A DNA stretch of 64,000 bases from Peptococcaceae bacterium BICA1-7 (GCA_000802095.1 JUEB01000026.1:1-64000), one strand, 5' to 3'; positions 51,735-61,006 are shown, numbered from the stretch's first letter. The notes: generated by a model from the sequence alone, not told the origin. Program-made: numbers and translations.

Positions 51735-51836
51735 AGCTGTCAGCTATCAGCCATCAGCTAGCAGTTATTCTTCCAGGTAGGCGCTTATTGGGAAGCAGGA
51801 GTATTTTTACTGACAGCTGATAGCTGACGGCTGACC
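51735..51836. repeat. AGCTGAT heptad runs in inverted pair
   Basis: AGCTGTCAGCTATCAGCC and ATCAGCTAGCAG (51735-51764) face TGACAGCTGATAGCTGACGG and CTGAC (51811-51835) across 46 bp. Seven-base units (AGCTGAT/AGCTGAC) repeated about four times per arm; the arms are complementary and could pair. Same design as the ACAGGAG pair at 41162-41331 with a different unit. Confidence 0.75.
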
Positions 51837-51851
51837 GCCCGCAGGGCGATC

Positions 51852-52376
51852 TTATTCTTTATCAAGACCCTGATCGATATAGGAACGGGAGAGGTGGGAA
51901 TAGGCCATGGCACTGGCGGTGACCCAGTTAAGCGCCTCTCCGGATATTTCTTTCTTCGGAACGGCTGGGGCCCCGGCGGCCAGGTGTCTGGGAGGGATAG
52001 AGGTACCTGTGGACACCACGCTCCCGGCGGCGATCATACACTGTTCACCTACCACACAGTTATCCAGTAGAACAGCGTTCATACCAACTACAGCGCCATC
52101 TCCCACAGCAGCCGTGTGCAGCACCGCACCGTGGGCTATGGTGACATTGTCTCCCACCCTGGTTTCTCCCCCGGGTGTCATATGCATAACCACATTATCC
52201 TGAATGCTTGAGTTTTTCCCAATAATAATGCTTCCAAAATCGCCCCGCAGAACAGCTCCATACCATACACTGGAGCCCTCCCCCACTGTTACATCCCCAA
52301 TTAATACAGCGGTGGGCGCAATAAAGGCGCCTTCTGCTATCCTGGGCTTTTTGCCCTGAAATTCAATAATCCTCAT
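51852..52376 (-). CDS. Gamma-class carbonic anhydrase-like hexapeptide protein (YrdA/PaaY family)
   Basis: 174 residues of left-handed beta-helix hexapeptide repeats (about 10-140: LIGDVTVGEGSSVWYGAVLRGD and similar). Zinc-ligand histidines are present in VVMHMTPGG, TIAHGAVLH, where HxxxxH spacing follows the gamma-CA pattern. The C-terminus is an amphipathic helix. Such proteins bind a metal and some hydrate CO2; others act as thioesterases. In this genome a carbonic anhydrase could supply bicarbonate for the carboxylating steps, but that is inference. ATG at 52376 with GAGGGGG upstream. Confidence 0.88.
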   Translation of the reverse strand: MRIIEFQGKKPRIAEGAFIAPTAVLIGDVTVGEGSSVWYGAVLRGDFGSIIIGKNSSIQDNVVMHMTPGGETRVGDNVTIAHGAVLHTAAVGDGAVVGMNAVLLDNCVVGEQCMIAAGSVVSTGTSIPPRHLAAGAPAVPKKEISGEALNWVTASAMAYSHLSRSYIDQGLDKE

Positions 52377-52423
52377 AAGGCCATCCCCCTCTAATTATTA
52401 TTGAAAGATAAAATTTAGTCCCT

Positions 52424-53449
52424 CTAAAGCTTAATACCTATGTCCTCAATTTCTTTTCGTTTTCCCCTGCCCATTAAGGCCGACACAGCCTCCCTGGGGT
52501 TTCCTCTCTCGTACAGCACTCTGTATATCTGGCTGGTAATGGGCATTTCTATTCCCATTACACCGGATAGTCTGTAGGCCGCCCTGGTGGTTTTAAAGCC
52601 CTCCACCACCATGCGTACTGCATCCAGGGCCTCTTCAGGGGTCTTACCCTTCCCTATTTCTATGCCTGCCCTTCTGTTTCTGCTGTGCATGCTGGTGCAG
52701 GTTACAATCATGTCACCCAGCCCGGCCAGTCCCGCAAAGGTAAGGGGGCTGGCCCCGGCAGCCATGCCCAGCCGGGTTATTTCGGCCAGGCCCCTGGTCA
52801 TAAGGGCGGCCTTGGTATTGTCTCCATAACCCAGGCCATCGGAAATACCTGTTCCCAGGGCGATAATATTCTTCAAGGCCCCACCCAGCTCCACACCGGC
52901 TACGTCAATATTTGTGTAGACCCTAAAATCCACTGACATAAGAATATCCTGGGCCTTTAGGGCAGACTCCTGAGAACTGGAGGCAACTACCACAGCGGTG
53001 GGCATCCCTGTGCTTACTTCCTCGGCGTGACTGGGTCCGGACAGAACTGAATAGCAGCCTGTTTTTACTCCGCATATTTCGGAATATATTTCAGACAGCC
53101 GCTGCAGAGTGTTCTCATCGATACCCTTGGCGGCGTTTATAAGCAGTGTGCCGGTCTGAAAATATTTTATTGAGGAAGAAATTACATCCCTAAAGGCGTG
53201 GGACGGCACAGCCGATATGACTGCCTCCGACCTCCGGACAGCCTCCTCGAGATCGGCGACGGCCATAACTCCGGCTGGAATATCAACACCTGGCAGGTAC
53301 CGGTCGTTTCTGCCAGTTTCATTTATTTCCTCAGCCTGCCTGCTGGAGCGGGACCAGAGGTAGGGGCTGTAGCCCTTCCTGGCCAGATGTACAGCCAGAG
53401 CCGTACCCCAGCTCCCGGAGCCAAGCACCGCTATTTTTACAGCTGCCAA
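52424..53449 (-). CDS. gpsA: Glycerol-3-phosphate dehydrogenase [NAD(P)+]
   Basis: 341 residues from TTG 53449 (GGAGG seven bases before). N-terminal Rossmann domain AVLGSGSWGTALAVHLARKG, NADPH-binding LINAAKGIDENTL, catalytic Lys in ALKNIIALGTGISDGLGYGDNTKAAL, and GLAGLGDMIVTC. It reduces dihydroxyacetone phosphate to sn-glycerol 3-phosphate for phospholipids; PlsY, encoded 130 bp upstream on the same strand, acylates the product. Confidence 0.95.
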   Translation of the reverse strand: MAAVKIAVLGSGSWGTALAVHLARKGYSPYLWSRSSRQAEEINETGRNDRYLPGVDIPAGVMAVADLEEAVRRSEAVISAVPSHAFRDVISSSIKYFQTGTLLINAAKGIDENTLQRLSEIYSEICGVKTGCYSVLSGPSHAEEVSTGMPTAVVVASSSQESALKAQDILMSVDFRVYTNIDVAGVELGGALKNIIALGTGISDGLGYGDNTKAALMTRGLAEITRLGMAAGASPLTFAGLAGLGDMIVTCTSMHSRNRRAGIEIGKGKTPEEALDAVRMVVEGFKTTRAAYRLSGVMGIEMPITSQIYRVLYERGNPREAVSALMGRGKRKEIEDIGIKL

Positions 53450-53493
53450 AACAAAACCTCCGCTAACTTTATTACTAATAAGCATAAATTCCG

Positions 53494-53522
53494 GGTCAGG
53501 ATACAGGAGACAGGAGACGAAG
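53494..53522 (+). repeat. ACAGGAG heptad repeat, third copy
   Basis: GGTCAGGATACAGGAGACAG then GAGACGAAGAGG, in the plsY-gpsA gap; same unit as 41162-41195. Confidence 0.65.
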
Positions 53523-53542
53523 AGGGTTTTTTGCTAAATGAA

Positions 53543-53579
53543 ATGCCTTCAATTTTCTGAATTCTGTATTCCGACCGTA
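53543..53579 (+). repeat. ATTCTGA heptad repeat, copy
   Basis: AATGCCTTCAATTTTCTGAA then TTCTGTATTCCGACCG, ending two bases before the plsY stop codon. Confidence 0.65.
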
Positions 53580-53580
53580 T

Positions 53581-54171
53581 TTAATTCTTTTTAGCATTAA
53601 AACTTATCTTGGACTCGGTGCCCTGTATGAGTCTTTTTATGTTGGGTATATGCTTTAATACTGCGAAGAGGCATACAATACCTCCAAATATTTTATATGG
53701 AAGGCTGTAATTAAGTAGAAACATGGTCAGGGGCACAGACAGGGCGGCGCACACCGACCCCAGTGAGACATAGCGGGACAACAGCACCGCTGTTAAAAAG
53801 ACAGTTAAGGCTATCAGGAGTACCGGGGGAGCCAGGGCCAGCAGCACTCCGGCGCCGGTGGCTATAATTTTCCCGCCCTTAAAGCCCAGATAGATGGGAA
53901 AGGCATGCCCTACAAGGGCTGCGATTCCGGTGAGTAATTCCAGTCCTTCAATGCCGGCCTGGCGTCCTATAAACACAGCGGCGGCGCCCTTGGCGGCATC
54001 AAGCGCCAGAACAGCCAGCCCGGCACCCGGGCCAACGGTCCGCCAGACATTGGTGGCGCCTATGTTGCCGCTTCCGTACTGGCGAATGTCTATGCCCTTA
54101 ATTTTGGCGAGAATAAAGCCGAAGGGAATCGAGCCAATCAGGTAGCTGGCGATTATATATAAAAATAGCAT
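53581..54171 (-). CDS. plsY: Acyl phosphate:glycerol-3-phosphate acyltransferase PlsY
   Basis: 196 residues, five membrane helices. Cytosolic motif 1 IDIRQYGSGNIGATNVWRTVG (split over residues about 30-50), motif 2 GHAFPIYLGFKGGKIIATG and motif 3 with SVPLTMF. It makes lysophosphatidic acid from acyl-phosphate and glycerol 3-phosphate, the first step of phospholipid synthesis. ATG at 54171 with AGGTGA upstream, 12 bp after der. Confidence 0.95.
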   Translation of the reverse strand: MLFLYIIASYLIGSIPFGFILAKIKGIDIRQYGSGNIGATNVWRTVGPGAGLAVLALDAAKGAAAVFIGRQAGIEGLELLTGIAALVGHAFPIYLGFKGGKIIATGAGVLLALAPPVLLIALTVFLTAVLLSRYVSLGSVCAALSVPLTMFLLNYSLPYKIFGGIVCLFAVLKHIPNIKRLIQGTESKISFNAKKN

Positions 54172-54183
54172 TTGGTCACCTGC

Positions 54184-55503
54184 CTACTCCTCTTTTTTCT
54201 TTCTTCTAAGCAGGAAGCGGATAGGCGTCCCCTGGAAGCCATAGGCCGACCTTATATTATTTTCCAGGTAGCGCATATAAGAAAAATGAGCCAGATCCGG
54301 GTCATTTATAAAAAACACAAATTTGGGTGGCTTAACTCCGCTTTGTGAGGCGTAGTAAATTTTAAGACGCCTGGTTTTGTGAGTGGGAGGTGGATTCTGC
54401 TGTACCAGGTCTCTTACCAGGTTGTTCAGTCCCGGCGTAGAAACCCTCAGGTTGTAATTTTCTGCGGCGCTGTCCACAGCCTGCAGTATTTTTATCACTC
54501 TCTGCCCGGTAAGGGCCGAGATAAACACCACCGGTGCATACTTCATAAAGCCCAGCTCTTCCCGGATATTTCTGGTGAACACATCAAAGGTGTGGTCGTC
54601 CTTTTCTATGAGGTCCCACTTATTGACCACTATTACCGAGGCTTTTCCCTGCTCATAAGCGTAGCCGGCTATTTTCTTGTCCTGCTCGGTAACTCCCTCC
54701 ACCGCGTCAATGAGCATCAGCACAACATCGCTGCGGTCTATGGCCCGAAGAGATCTGATTACACTGTACCTTTCTGTGGGCAGGTCAATGCGGCTTTTTC
54801 TCCTTATGCCGGCAGTGTCTATCAGAAGGTAGGACCGCCCGCTGTGCTCGAAATATGTATCGATAGCATCCCTGGTGGTTCCCGGAATATCGCTGACAAT
54901 AACTCTTTCCTGCCCCAGCATTTTATTGACCAGGGAAGATTTACCCACATTGGGGCGCCCAATTACGGCTATTTTAATTATGTCTTTCTCGCTGTCATCT
55001 TCCTCGGCAGCAGGGAGGCAGCTTACCACGGCATCAAGCATGTCACCTGTATTAAGTCCCTCGGCTGCTGAAACCGGAATGGGGTCCCCCAGGCCAAGGC
55101 CGTAAAACTCCAGGTAGTCATTCCTGTCAAATTGCTCTACCTTGTTGGCCACCAGTATAACCGACCGGTCAGACCTTCTGAGAAGGCGGGCTATTTCAGT
55201 ATCATTGGAGGTCATGCCAGCCCTGGCGTCCACCACGAAAAGAATGACATCAGCCTCCTCAATGGCAAGCTCGGCCTGCTTTCGCACATTGCTGGTGATT
55301 TCATTGTCATCGGTAAAATCAAGCCCCCCGGTGTCGATAAGGGTAAAGGACCGTCCTGACCACTCGGCGTCCTGGTACAGCCTGTCCCTGGTAATGCCCG
55401 GAATGTTTTCCACAATGGCCAGCCTCTGGCCTACTATCCTGTTAAAAAGAGTGGATTTGCCCACATTGGGCCTTCCCACTATGGCAACTATAGGTTTTTG
55501 CAT
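54184..55503 (-). CDS. der: Ribosome-associated GTPase Der (EngA)
   Basis: 439 residues from ATG 55503 (GGGTGA five bases before; a longer frame begins inside the upstream gene). Two tandem GTPase domains: G1 [27 protein letters not shown] and, second, [32 protein letters not shown]-terminal KH-like domain follows. It acts in 50S ribosome assembly. Starts one base after the DUF512 gene stop and precedes plsY, a common order in Firmicutes. Confidence 0.96.
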   Translation of the reverse strand: MQKPIVAIVGRPNVGKSTLFNRIVGQRLAIVENIPGITRDRLYQDAEWSGRSFTLIDTGGLDFTDDNEITSNVRKQAELAIEEADVILFVVDARAGMTSNDTEIARLLRRSDRSVILVANKVEQFDRNDYLEFYGLGLGDPIPVSAAEGLNTGDMLDAVVSCLPAAEEDDSEKDIIKIAVIGRPNVGKSSLVNKMLGQERVIVSDIPGTTRDAIDTYFEHSGRSYLLIDTAGIRRKSRIDLPTERYSVIRSLRAIDRSDVVLMLIDAVEGVTEQDKKIAGYAYEQGKASVIVVNKWDLIEKDDHTFDVFTRNIREELGFMKYAPVVFISALTGQRVIKILQAVDSAAENYNLRVSTPGLNNLVRDLVQQNPPPTHKTRRLKIYYASQSGVKPPKFVFFINDPDLAHFSYMRYLENNIRSAYGFQGTPIRFLLRRKKKEE

Positions 55504-55504
55504 A

Positions 55505-56824
55505 TCAGTCACCCGCAGCATTCATTATTATTTTAACCAATTCCGCCGGCCCACCGGCCAGCCGTACAGGGACCCCGGCAGCTTTTTCTATATCAGCAGG
55601 GGAACCGCCGTCCAGCATTATTTTCTGATCTTTCTTTAGCAGTGTTGACGGCAGTATCACAATGTCATTTTGACTTAGATCCTCTTTATGTTTAAGAATA
55701 TCCCTGCAGGTTAAAAGGCCGCTGACGGTAACAGTGTGTCCGAAGAAATCATTATTTACCGCCAGTGTCCCGGCATGAATATTCTCTATGCCGTTTAGAA
55801 AGGAAATAACCGGCTCCAGCACCCTCTCTCCCAGCAGTCCGGTAATCAGCAGCAGCCTTAGGGGCACAGCTGATTTTTGGGGGAGTCTTTTTTTTTCTCT
55901 GGACCACTGATCCATGAAAAGCCTGGTCAGGCCAACCCCGTTTTCAGTCTGGGGAAAGTCTGCATAGCGGCTCCGGGAAGGTATTTTCTTTTTAGAAATA
56001 AAATAGAATTCGTCACTGGCAAATATAAAGGGGTAGTTAAAAGACTTTAGGCAGCCGTCCTGCCAGCCTCTTACCCTGTCAACAAGCACGGAGGCCTCTG
56101 AACTGCTGAAGTTGCTTACCGGGTGAAGCCCTTCCCTGCTGCCGGTAAGGCCTACCGGAACAACAGCCAGTGATCGCACCCCGGGCCACAGGCCGGCAAG
56201 GTCAGACACAGTTCTGTCCAGTTCCGCCCCGTCGTTAATGCCGGGGCATATTACCGCCTGGGTGTGAATCTCTATGCCCCGGGCAGTTAGATACTCAAGC
56301 TGACTCATTATTCTACCCGCCCCCCGGCTGCCCATTATTTTTTGGCGCAGTTCCGGATTGGTGGCATGAACTGAAACATATAAAGGGCTAAGCCTTAGCT
56401 GAGCAATTCTCTTTAAGTCCTTTTCAGAAAGATTGGTAAGGGTGATAAAACTCCCCTGCAGGAAAGACAGCCGGTAGTCGTCATCCTTTATATACAGGCT
56501 CTCCCGCAGTCCTTTGGGCATCTGATCCACAAAACAAAAAAGGCACTTGTTTACGCAGGAGGTAATAGTCTCCAGCCCGGTACAGCTAAACTCCACACCA
56601 ATATTCTGATCGTTTTCCTTTTCAATATCTATTTCCCAACGATCCCCTCCGGGCTTTAAAAGACCAATACTGAGATATTCATCGTGTGCGTGAAAATAAT
56701 AATCCAGCACATCATTCACCGCGCGGCCGTTTATTGATAGAATAGTATCTCCTTTTTCGATCTCCACCTCTTTGGCTATGCTGCCGTCTAAAACCCGGCC
56801 CACAGTGATTCCTTTTTCCTTCAC
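55505..56824 (-). CDS. DUF512 family radical-SAM protein with PDZ-like domain
   Basis: 439 residues. An N-terminal PDZ-like domain ([24 protein letters not shown] region, about 10-60) precedes a radical-SAM-type CxxxCxxC in [19 protein letters not shown] and the family segment [15 protein letters not shown]. The DUF512 domain follows (about 220-430). The family sits next to der in most Clostridia and many sporulating Firmicutes; its reaction is unknown. GTG 56824 with AAAGGA seven bases upstream. Close packing with der (1-bp gap) suggests a link to ribosome or envelope synthesis, but that is guilt by association. Confidence 0.88.
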   Translation of the reverse strand: MKEKGITVGRVLDGSIAKEVEIEKGDTILSINGRAVNDVLDYYFHAHDEYLSIGLLKPGGDRWEIDIEKENDQNIGVEFSCTGLETITSCVNKCLFCFVDQMPKGLRESLYIKDDDYRLSFLQGSFITLTNLSEKDLKRIAQLRLSPLYVSVHATNPELRQKIMGSRGAGRIMSQLEYLTARGIEIHTQAVICPGINDGAELDRTVSDLAGLWPGVRSLAVVPVGLTGSREGLHPVSNFSSSEASVLVDRVRGWQDGCLKSFNYPFIFASDEFYFISKKKIPSRSRYADFPQTENGVGLTRLFMDQWSREKKRLPQKSAVPLRLLLITGLLGERVLEPVISFLNGIENIHAGTLAVNNDFFGHTVTVSGLLTCRDILKHKEDLSQNDIVILPSTLLKKDQKIMLDGGSPADIEKAAGVPVRLAGGPAELVKIIMNAAGD

Positions 56825-56872
56825 TTCCCTGTCCTTTCCACAGTTATAAGGCCAGGGCTCTACCCCGGTCTT

Positions 56873-57328
56873 TTAAATCCCATTATCTGATATTTGGAAG
56901 TTGGCGTCAAGTTTGACGGCCTGTACCAGCAGAGGATATATTTTTTTTAGGCAGTTCTCAACGAGTCTTCTGCCGACGGGGCGGGTGACCGGCCATTTTA
57001 GAAGCATTTGGCCCAGGGCCAGCAGCGGGCCCTCATGAATGGGAAGCTCGACTACCTGGTAGTTATTTTTGCTGACACCGTTTATCTCCAGGAAGGAGCC
57101 GGCCAGGTTTGCCAGCAGATGTCCGGAGGATGGGGCTGAAAAGGCCATAATCCTGGTGCCGTCAGGTGCTTTTCCCAGGTAGCCGCCGCCATTATAGGGC
57201 CCATCAATGCAGAATGTGTTCCATACAGCTTCCCTTGAGAGATTCGGAGGCAGAATTCCCAAATAGATAAATCCTGCGATGCTGGAGACCGGAAAGTGGC
57301 AGCCGCTGCAAAAAATAACTGTTTTCAA
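56873..57328 (-). CDS. DUF3189 family protein (divergent copy)
   Basis: 151 residues. The start TVIFCSGCHFPVSSIAGFIYLGILP corresponds to the YHCYGGAHSSVTAANIHLG opening of the neighbour, and LEINGVSKNNYQVVELPIHEGPLLALGQML to its central strand and glycine-rich stretch. It therefore looks like a diverged paralogue of the DUF3189 protein encoded just upstream, lacking its His-Ser loop (CHFPVSS in place of AHSSVT). TTG start overlaps that stop by four bases (TTGA), so they are coupled. Function unknown. Confidence 0.75.
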   Translation of the reverse strand: MKTVIFCSGCHFPVSSIAGFIYLGILPPNLSREAVWNTFCIDGPYNGGGYLGKAPDGTRIMAFSAPSSGHLLANLAGSFLEINGVSKNNYQVVELPIHEGPLLALGQMLLKWPVTRPVGRRLVENCLKKIYPLLVQAVKLDANFQISDNGI

Positions 57329-57834
57329 TTATTAGAGTTTGCGTTTGAAACAAGGCCAATGCCTCCGGTGCAGGACCCTGCCGGTATAATTTTAAGTGTT
57401 TTCTCCACCAGCTTCAGTATTCCCCTGTATGAGATTAATGTTCCCCAGGTTACCAGAGGCCTTCCTATGGATACCAGGCCCAGTCTTCGGGATAAAATTC
57501 CTCCGGCCTTCATGATTATATTTACATGGGACGCCACATCAACGAGCAAATAGCTCCTGCTATTTATGCCGAAGGCATAAGACAGGCATTCGGTGGTATC
57601 GTACAGCAGGCTGGGGCGACTGCGGCGCCCCACAATATAGACTTCATTACCTCTTCCGTCATGGCCCATAAATATTATCCTGCCGCTGTCTTTAAACTGA
57701 TTGTGGTCAAAAAGCTTCTGGTTGATCAGCTCATTATAGCCGGGAGTTCTTTTTCCGGGCATAAGCCCCAGGTGTATGTTGGCGGCGGTGACCGAGGAGT
57801 GCGCACCGCCGTAGCAGTGGTATATAACCTTCAA
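57325..57834 (-). CDS. DUF3189 family protein
   Basis: 169 residues opening KVIYHCYGGAHSSVTAANIHLG, then FDHNQFKDSGRIIFMGHDG and VYIVGRRSRPSLL, the hallmark segments of DUF3189, a family almost restricted to sporulating Clostridia and Bacilli. The C/H-rich N-terminal loop resembles a nucleotide- or metal-binding site, but nothing is proven. TTG start at 57834 with GGGG eight bases upstream. It lies 12 bp after the YIEGIA-capping gene and ends overlapping its paralogue. Confidence 0.85.
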   Translation of the reverse strand: MKVIYHCYGGAHSSVTAANIHLGLMPGKRTPGYNELINQKLFDHNQFKDSGRIIFMGHDGRGNEVYIVGRRSRPSLLYDTTECLSYAFGINSRSYLLVDVASHVNIIMKAGGILSRRLGLVSIGRPLVTWGTLISYRGILKLVEKTLKIIPAGSCTGGIGLVSNANSNN

Positions 57835-57846
57835 TTTACAGGCCCC

Positions 57847-58038
57847 TTAGTGAGATACTATTATATATGTGTTGTTGTCAAGGCAATGGGCCATGGCGTC
57901 CATTATGCGGGAAAGGGTCCGGGCCATGTTGGCGCACTCCTTTTCGTCCCTGCCTATGAATATTGGAGCGCCACCGGTTACCGTACAAGGGTCCATGGTG
58001 ACCACAGCCAGTATCATTCTTCCCTCATTGCCTGCCAT
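57847..58038 (-). CDS. Small YIEGIA-associated (capping complex) protein
   Basis: 63 residues (MAGNEGRMILAVVTMDP, then GGAPIFIGRDEKECANMART). The order YIEGIA protein then this small partner is conserved in spore formers, where it is described as capping-complex subunit for YIEGIA. No TM segment; an alpha/beta mini-domain of the pattern strand-loop-helix is likely. Its ATG lies inside the end of the YIEGIA gene (14-bp overlap), so expression is coupled. The molecular role is not known to me. Confidence 0.78.
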   Translation of the reverse strand: MAGNEGRMILAVVTMDPCTVTGGAPIFIGRDEKECANMARTLSRIMDAMAHCLDNNTYIIVSH

Positions 58039-58930
58039 TATTTTTTACTGCCACCCTCCCTGCCCCGGTGCTGAGAGGCTTGCTTCTGGAGCTCTCCAGC
58101 ACAGGGGTTCGTTTGACTGCCAGTAAAAGAGCCTCCATATCGTTTATTACCGGCATTACATACAGGCCTACATCCCCGGTGTCTACATTTTTACGGGCCA
58201 GGGGGGTGAATTCAGGAGTGTCTATATCTTTTTTGGTTCCCAAAAGGGCTGCCGCTGTATGGGCAATGGCCATTCTCTGGCCCACATCGCTTAGTACAGC
58301 CATGGCATTGAAATCCCTGGGGACTATCTTTACAGCCAGTCCCTCGTTAATTATTTTATCCCTCATTTCAGGCAGTCCCACATTCATTACATCAATCTCG
58401 TCAACCTTGAGCAGATTTTTGTCAAAACTAATTTTGGCCGGCACTACCTCGCAGATATCACCTATGTTTTTCCCCGACATAAAATACCGGACACTGGCAG
58501 CCAGCAGCACCGTCATTACAACAGCCCCTGGAAGGCCTGTTAAATAAAAGGCTGCCGTCACCAGAAAGGCAGTGAACATGACCAGGTAATTCCTGGCCTC
58601 AAAGGTTCTGGCTATGCCCTCAATGTAATCGCTGCCCCTCTGGACCAGCTCTTTTTTGTCAAGATTGTCCAGGGTTGTTCTCTCAATACCTCGTATCTCC
58701 CGGAACTGGGTTGCTGCCAGAGCAAGAAAGGTAACAGCAGCAAAATCAGGCTTCATTATGGCCGGCACAGACACCGAGCCTATGGCGGAAGCAATAAAGC
58801 CCAGTGAAATGTGGGAAATCATGCCGTGCGGGTAGCCGGGATACTGGCGGTAGTCCATTCTTAAAAGCTGTATTCTGGAAAGTGTTCCCGCCAGAGTCCC
58901 GGCAATAATTGTGGCAAGGTAATTTTCCAT
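58025..58930 (-). CDS. YIEGIA family membrane protein
   Basis: About 301 residues from ATG 58930 (AAGGTGA five bases before). Membrane segments are predicted at about 3-20, 40-62, 65-80 and 125-150. The eponymous motif is visible as GSDYIEGIARTFEARNYL (about 100-117). The C-terminal 140 residues are soluble and alpha/beta. The family occurs in endospore formers and is carried next to spoIIP here, suggesting a sporulation or envelope role. It begins just after the spoIIP stop. Confidence 0.88.
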   Translation of the reverse strand: MENYLATIIAGTLAGTLSRIQLLRMDYRQYPGYPHGMISHISLGFIASAIGSVSVPAIMKPDFAAVTFLALAATQFREIRGIERTTLDNLDKKELVQRGSDYIEGIARTFEARNYLVMFTAFLVTAAFYLTGLPGAVVMTVLLAASVRYFMSGKNIGDICEVVPAKISFDKNLLKVDEIDVMNVGLPEMRDKIINEGLAVKIVPRDFNAMAVLSDVGQRMAIAHTAAALLGTKKDIDTPEFTPLARKNVDTGDVGLYVMPVINDMEALLLAVKRTPVLESSRSKPLSTGAGRVAVKNNGRQ

Positions 58931-58935
58931 TAAAA

Positions 58936-60204
58936 TCACCTTATTTTTTCAAGGTTTTCCCGGTCAATTTGGTTCTTGTCCGGATCAAATTCCTGATCAG
59001 TTTGATCTTCTTTTACATCTTTTTTCTGGAAAATCTTTCTTACCCCCCCCATTGGTCCTATAAATCCGGTGAACTCACGTCCTATATACGATGAAAGCCT
59101 GCTCCCGGCCTGTTTGATGCCACCTGAGCTGATCAGCAGGAAAGCCCCCCCGCCCAGTATGGTCAGCCCAAGTATCCAGGCCAGGGCTTTCCAGGACCCT
59201 CCTGAGCTGCCGGTCCCGGTTACCTTGTCCGTGGGAGCTCCACCGGTGGTTATGCCCAGCACGGTAGGTATTGCGTCTGCAAAAAGTGCTACTCCGTTTA
59301 AGGCTTCCTGTTTTGAATTGACGTGAGTGCCTGCCTCAATAAGCATTGCAGTAGGCATAAGGTCCTGGTTGTAGTTTCCCTTGCCTATGAATATTTCCTT
59401 GACTATCTTGGGGTGAGTCTCGTTGGAGAAGGCCATCATTTTTTTGGCAAAGTCAAGGTTGGCGCTCATGTTGGGATTCTGTCTGCCTATTACCAGGCGA
59501 AGCTGGGCCACATCGGTGTTTGATATATTTTTTCTGTAATAATTGGCATCCGGAATGCCGTCCCGGTGGACATCTATCATGGCTACCGGGTTGCTTTTCA
59601 TTAATCTTATGGCTGTTCTCCTGGAGCGGTAATAGGCGTTATTGTCATGGGGATCGTGGGGAGTCTTATCATAATTTACATTTACATTATCATTTTTGAG
59701 CCTGTTTACAAGGTTCTGCCCCACCTGGTAGATACCCCCTTTAAAGGGGATGGCCTCGGTGCCATCGGTAGGTACATAGGACTCGTCACTGTGGGTATGG
59801 TAAATTCCCACCTGTTTGTTTTGGTCTCCCACCGGGGCGGCCACCGGGACCTCCAGGCTGGAGAACAATTCCTGGTAGGCGAGGAACTGTTTGTCCACCT
59901 GCAGGAATTTGGCCGTGGCCTCTTTTCCGCTTACCCCGGTGACACGGAAATGTCTTCCGTCGGAGTCTATAATCTCGTCTCCCACGGATACATCCCGGGA
60001 AGTTTTCGATATTATATTGCCTTTGCCGTCTTTTATGTCAACAGCATAGCCTGGCTGGTGATCGCACTGTTCAGCGGCATTTTCAAAAAATTTTAGAGGG
60101 CTAAAGACGGGGTAGTGGAGTTTCTCCCGGTATATTAAGGCGACAGCCGACAGAGATAGGGCTACGACTGCGAGCCCAACGTACAGCTTTAGTCTTTTAT
60201 TCAT
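58936..60204 (-). CDS. spoIIP: Stage II sporulation protein P (SpoIIP)
   Basis: 422 residues. N-terminal TM helix (about 7-24), then the SpoIIP amidase/endopeptidase domain: VGIYHTHSDESYVP, AMIDVHRDGIPD and MLIEAGTHVNSKQEA hold the zinc-binding His and Glu residues. Unusually a second TM helix (about 340-358) and a charged tail of about 60 residues follow. SpoIIP works with SpoIID and SpoIIM to hydrolyse septal peptidoglycan during engulfment. ATG 60204 with GGAGG eight bases upstream, overlapping the DUF1614 gene by 8 bp. Confidence 0.92.
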   Translation of the reverse strand: MNKRLKLYVGLAVVALSLSAVALIYREKLHYPVFSPLKFFENAAEQCDHQPGYAVDIKDGKGNIISKTSRDVSVGDEIIDSDGRHFRVTGVSGKEATAKFLQVDKQFLAYQELFSSLEVPVAAPVGDQNKQVGIYHTHSDESYVPTDGTEAIPFKGGIYQVGQNLVNRLKNDNVNVNYDKTPHDPHDNNAYYRSRRTAIRLMKSNPVAMIDVHRDGIPDANYYRKNISNTDVAQLRLVIGRQNPNMSANLDFAKKMMAFSNETHPKIVKEIFIGKGNYNQDLMPTAMLIEAGTHVNSKQEALNGVALFADAIPTVLGITTGGAPTDKVTGTGSSGGSWKALAWILGLTILGGGAFLLISSGGIKQAGSRLSSYIGREFTGFIGPMGGVRKIFQKKDVKEDQTDQEFDPDKNQIDRENLEKIR

Positions 60205-61006
60205 CCGTCATTCCTCCATCCTTTGCTTTACTTCTTTTGACCAAAAGATCCCGCATTCCTATATCGTCGCTGCCCCCGGCTGTGTCTGCATCCTTCTGGC
60301 TGCTGTTATCCCGGTCCATGCCAGGCTTTTTAAGGGCGCCGGCCAGGCTGGGGTCCTTGCCCTTTAGGGTTGGCCCACCGGCCATACGCTCCCTTATTTC
60401 CCCCACTGTTTCAGCCAACAGCACGGCCAGCACCCCGGAGATCACCACCGCGTCAAAGGCCCCCGCGCCGCCTATATCTGCCCGGCCGGCCGGTGCGCCG
60501 CTTGAGACCAGCCAGATGTAGTGGCCCAGATCAAATATAATCACACCAAGGGTGGCCGAGATAAAGGCCCCCCTCCTGGACCTTCCGGCCAGGTAGCCAA
60601 CTATACCGGCCACCAGAGGGAAAAGCCACAGTGCATCAATAAATCCGAATCTTCCGGCAGGCTCCGGAAGACCACTCATTAAAAGTGTGCCGGCAGCATA
60701 TATGGCCAGGGCGGCAACAAAGGCGCCTATTACGGACCTGATCCTCTCCCAGGCTGTTCCTGCCGTGGCTATCAGGTATATTGCCAGCCCCAGAGGTATC
60801 AGGGCGCCTCCCAGGTTTACTGTTATCGGGAGCCTTCCCCCGGCTACCGGTATGGTTATAAAGCTCCCGATAATGAGTCCGGCTATAACCGCCATGGCTC
60901 CCCTGTCGGACAGCTTCATCCTGTCAAGGGCTCTCTGGGCAAGGCCGAAAAATATTAAGGCTAAAACTATGAGTAGAAGAATCATCCCCACAGGAAGTCT
61001 CGTCAT
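60197..61006 (-). CDS. DUF1614 membrane protein
   Basis: 269 residues from ATG 61006 (AGGGGGG seven bases before). About seven hydrophobic segments cover residues 8-215, with conserved glycine-rich turns GLIIGSFITIPVAGGRLPITVNLGG (split) and VAGIVGYLAGR, and GAGAFDAVVISGVLAVLLAE as a signature. The soluble tail (215-269) is charged. DUF1614 is a family of unknown function found in spore-forming Clostridia, usually beside spoIIP. Role probably in the forespore membrane, by context only. Confidence 0.85.
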   Translation of the reverse strand: MTRLPVGMILLLIVLALIFFGLAQRALDRMKLSDRGAMAVIAGLIIGSFITIPVAGGRLPITVNLGGALIPLGLAIYLIATAGTAWERIRSVIGAFVAALAIYAAGTLLMSGLPEPAGRFGFIDALWLFPLVAGIVGYLAGRSRRGAFISATLGVIIFDLGHYIWLVSSGAPAGRADIGGAGAFDAVVISGVLAVLLAETVGEIRERMAGGPTLKGKDPSLAGALKKPGMDRDNSSQKDADTAGGSDDIGMRDLLVKRSKAKDGGMTDE

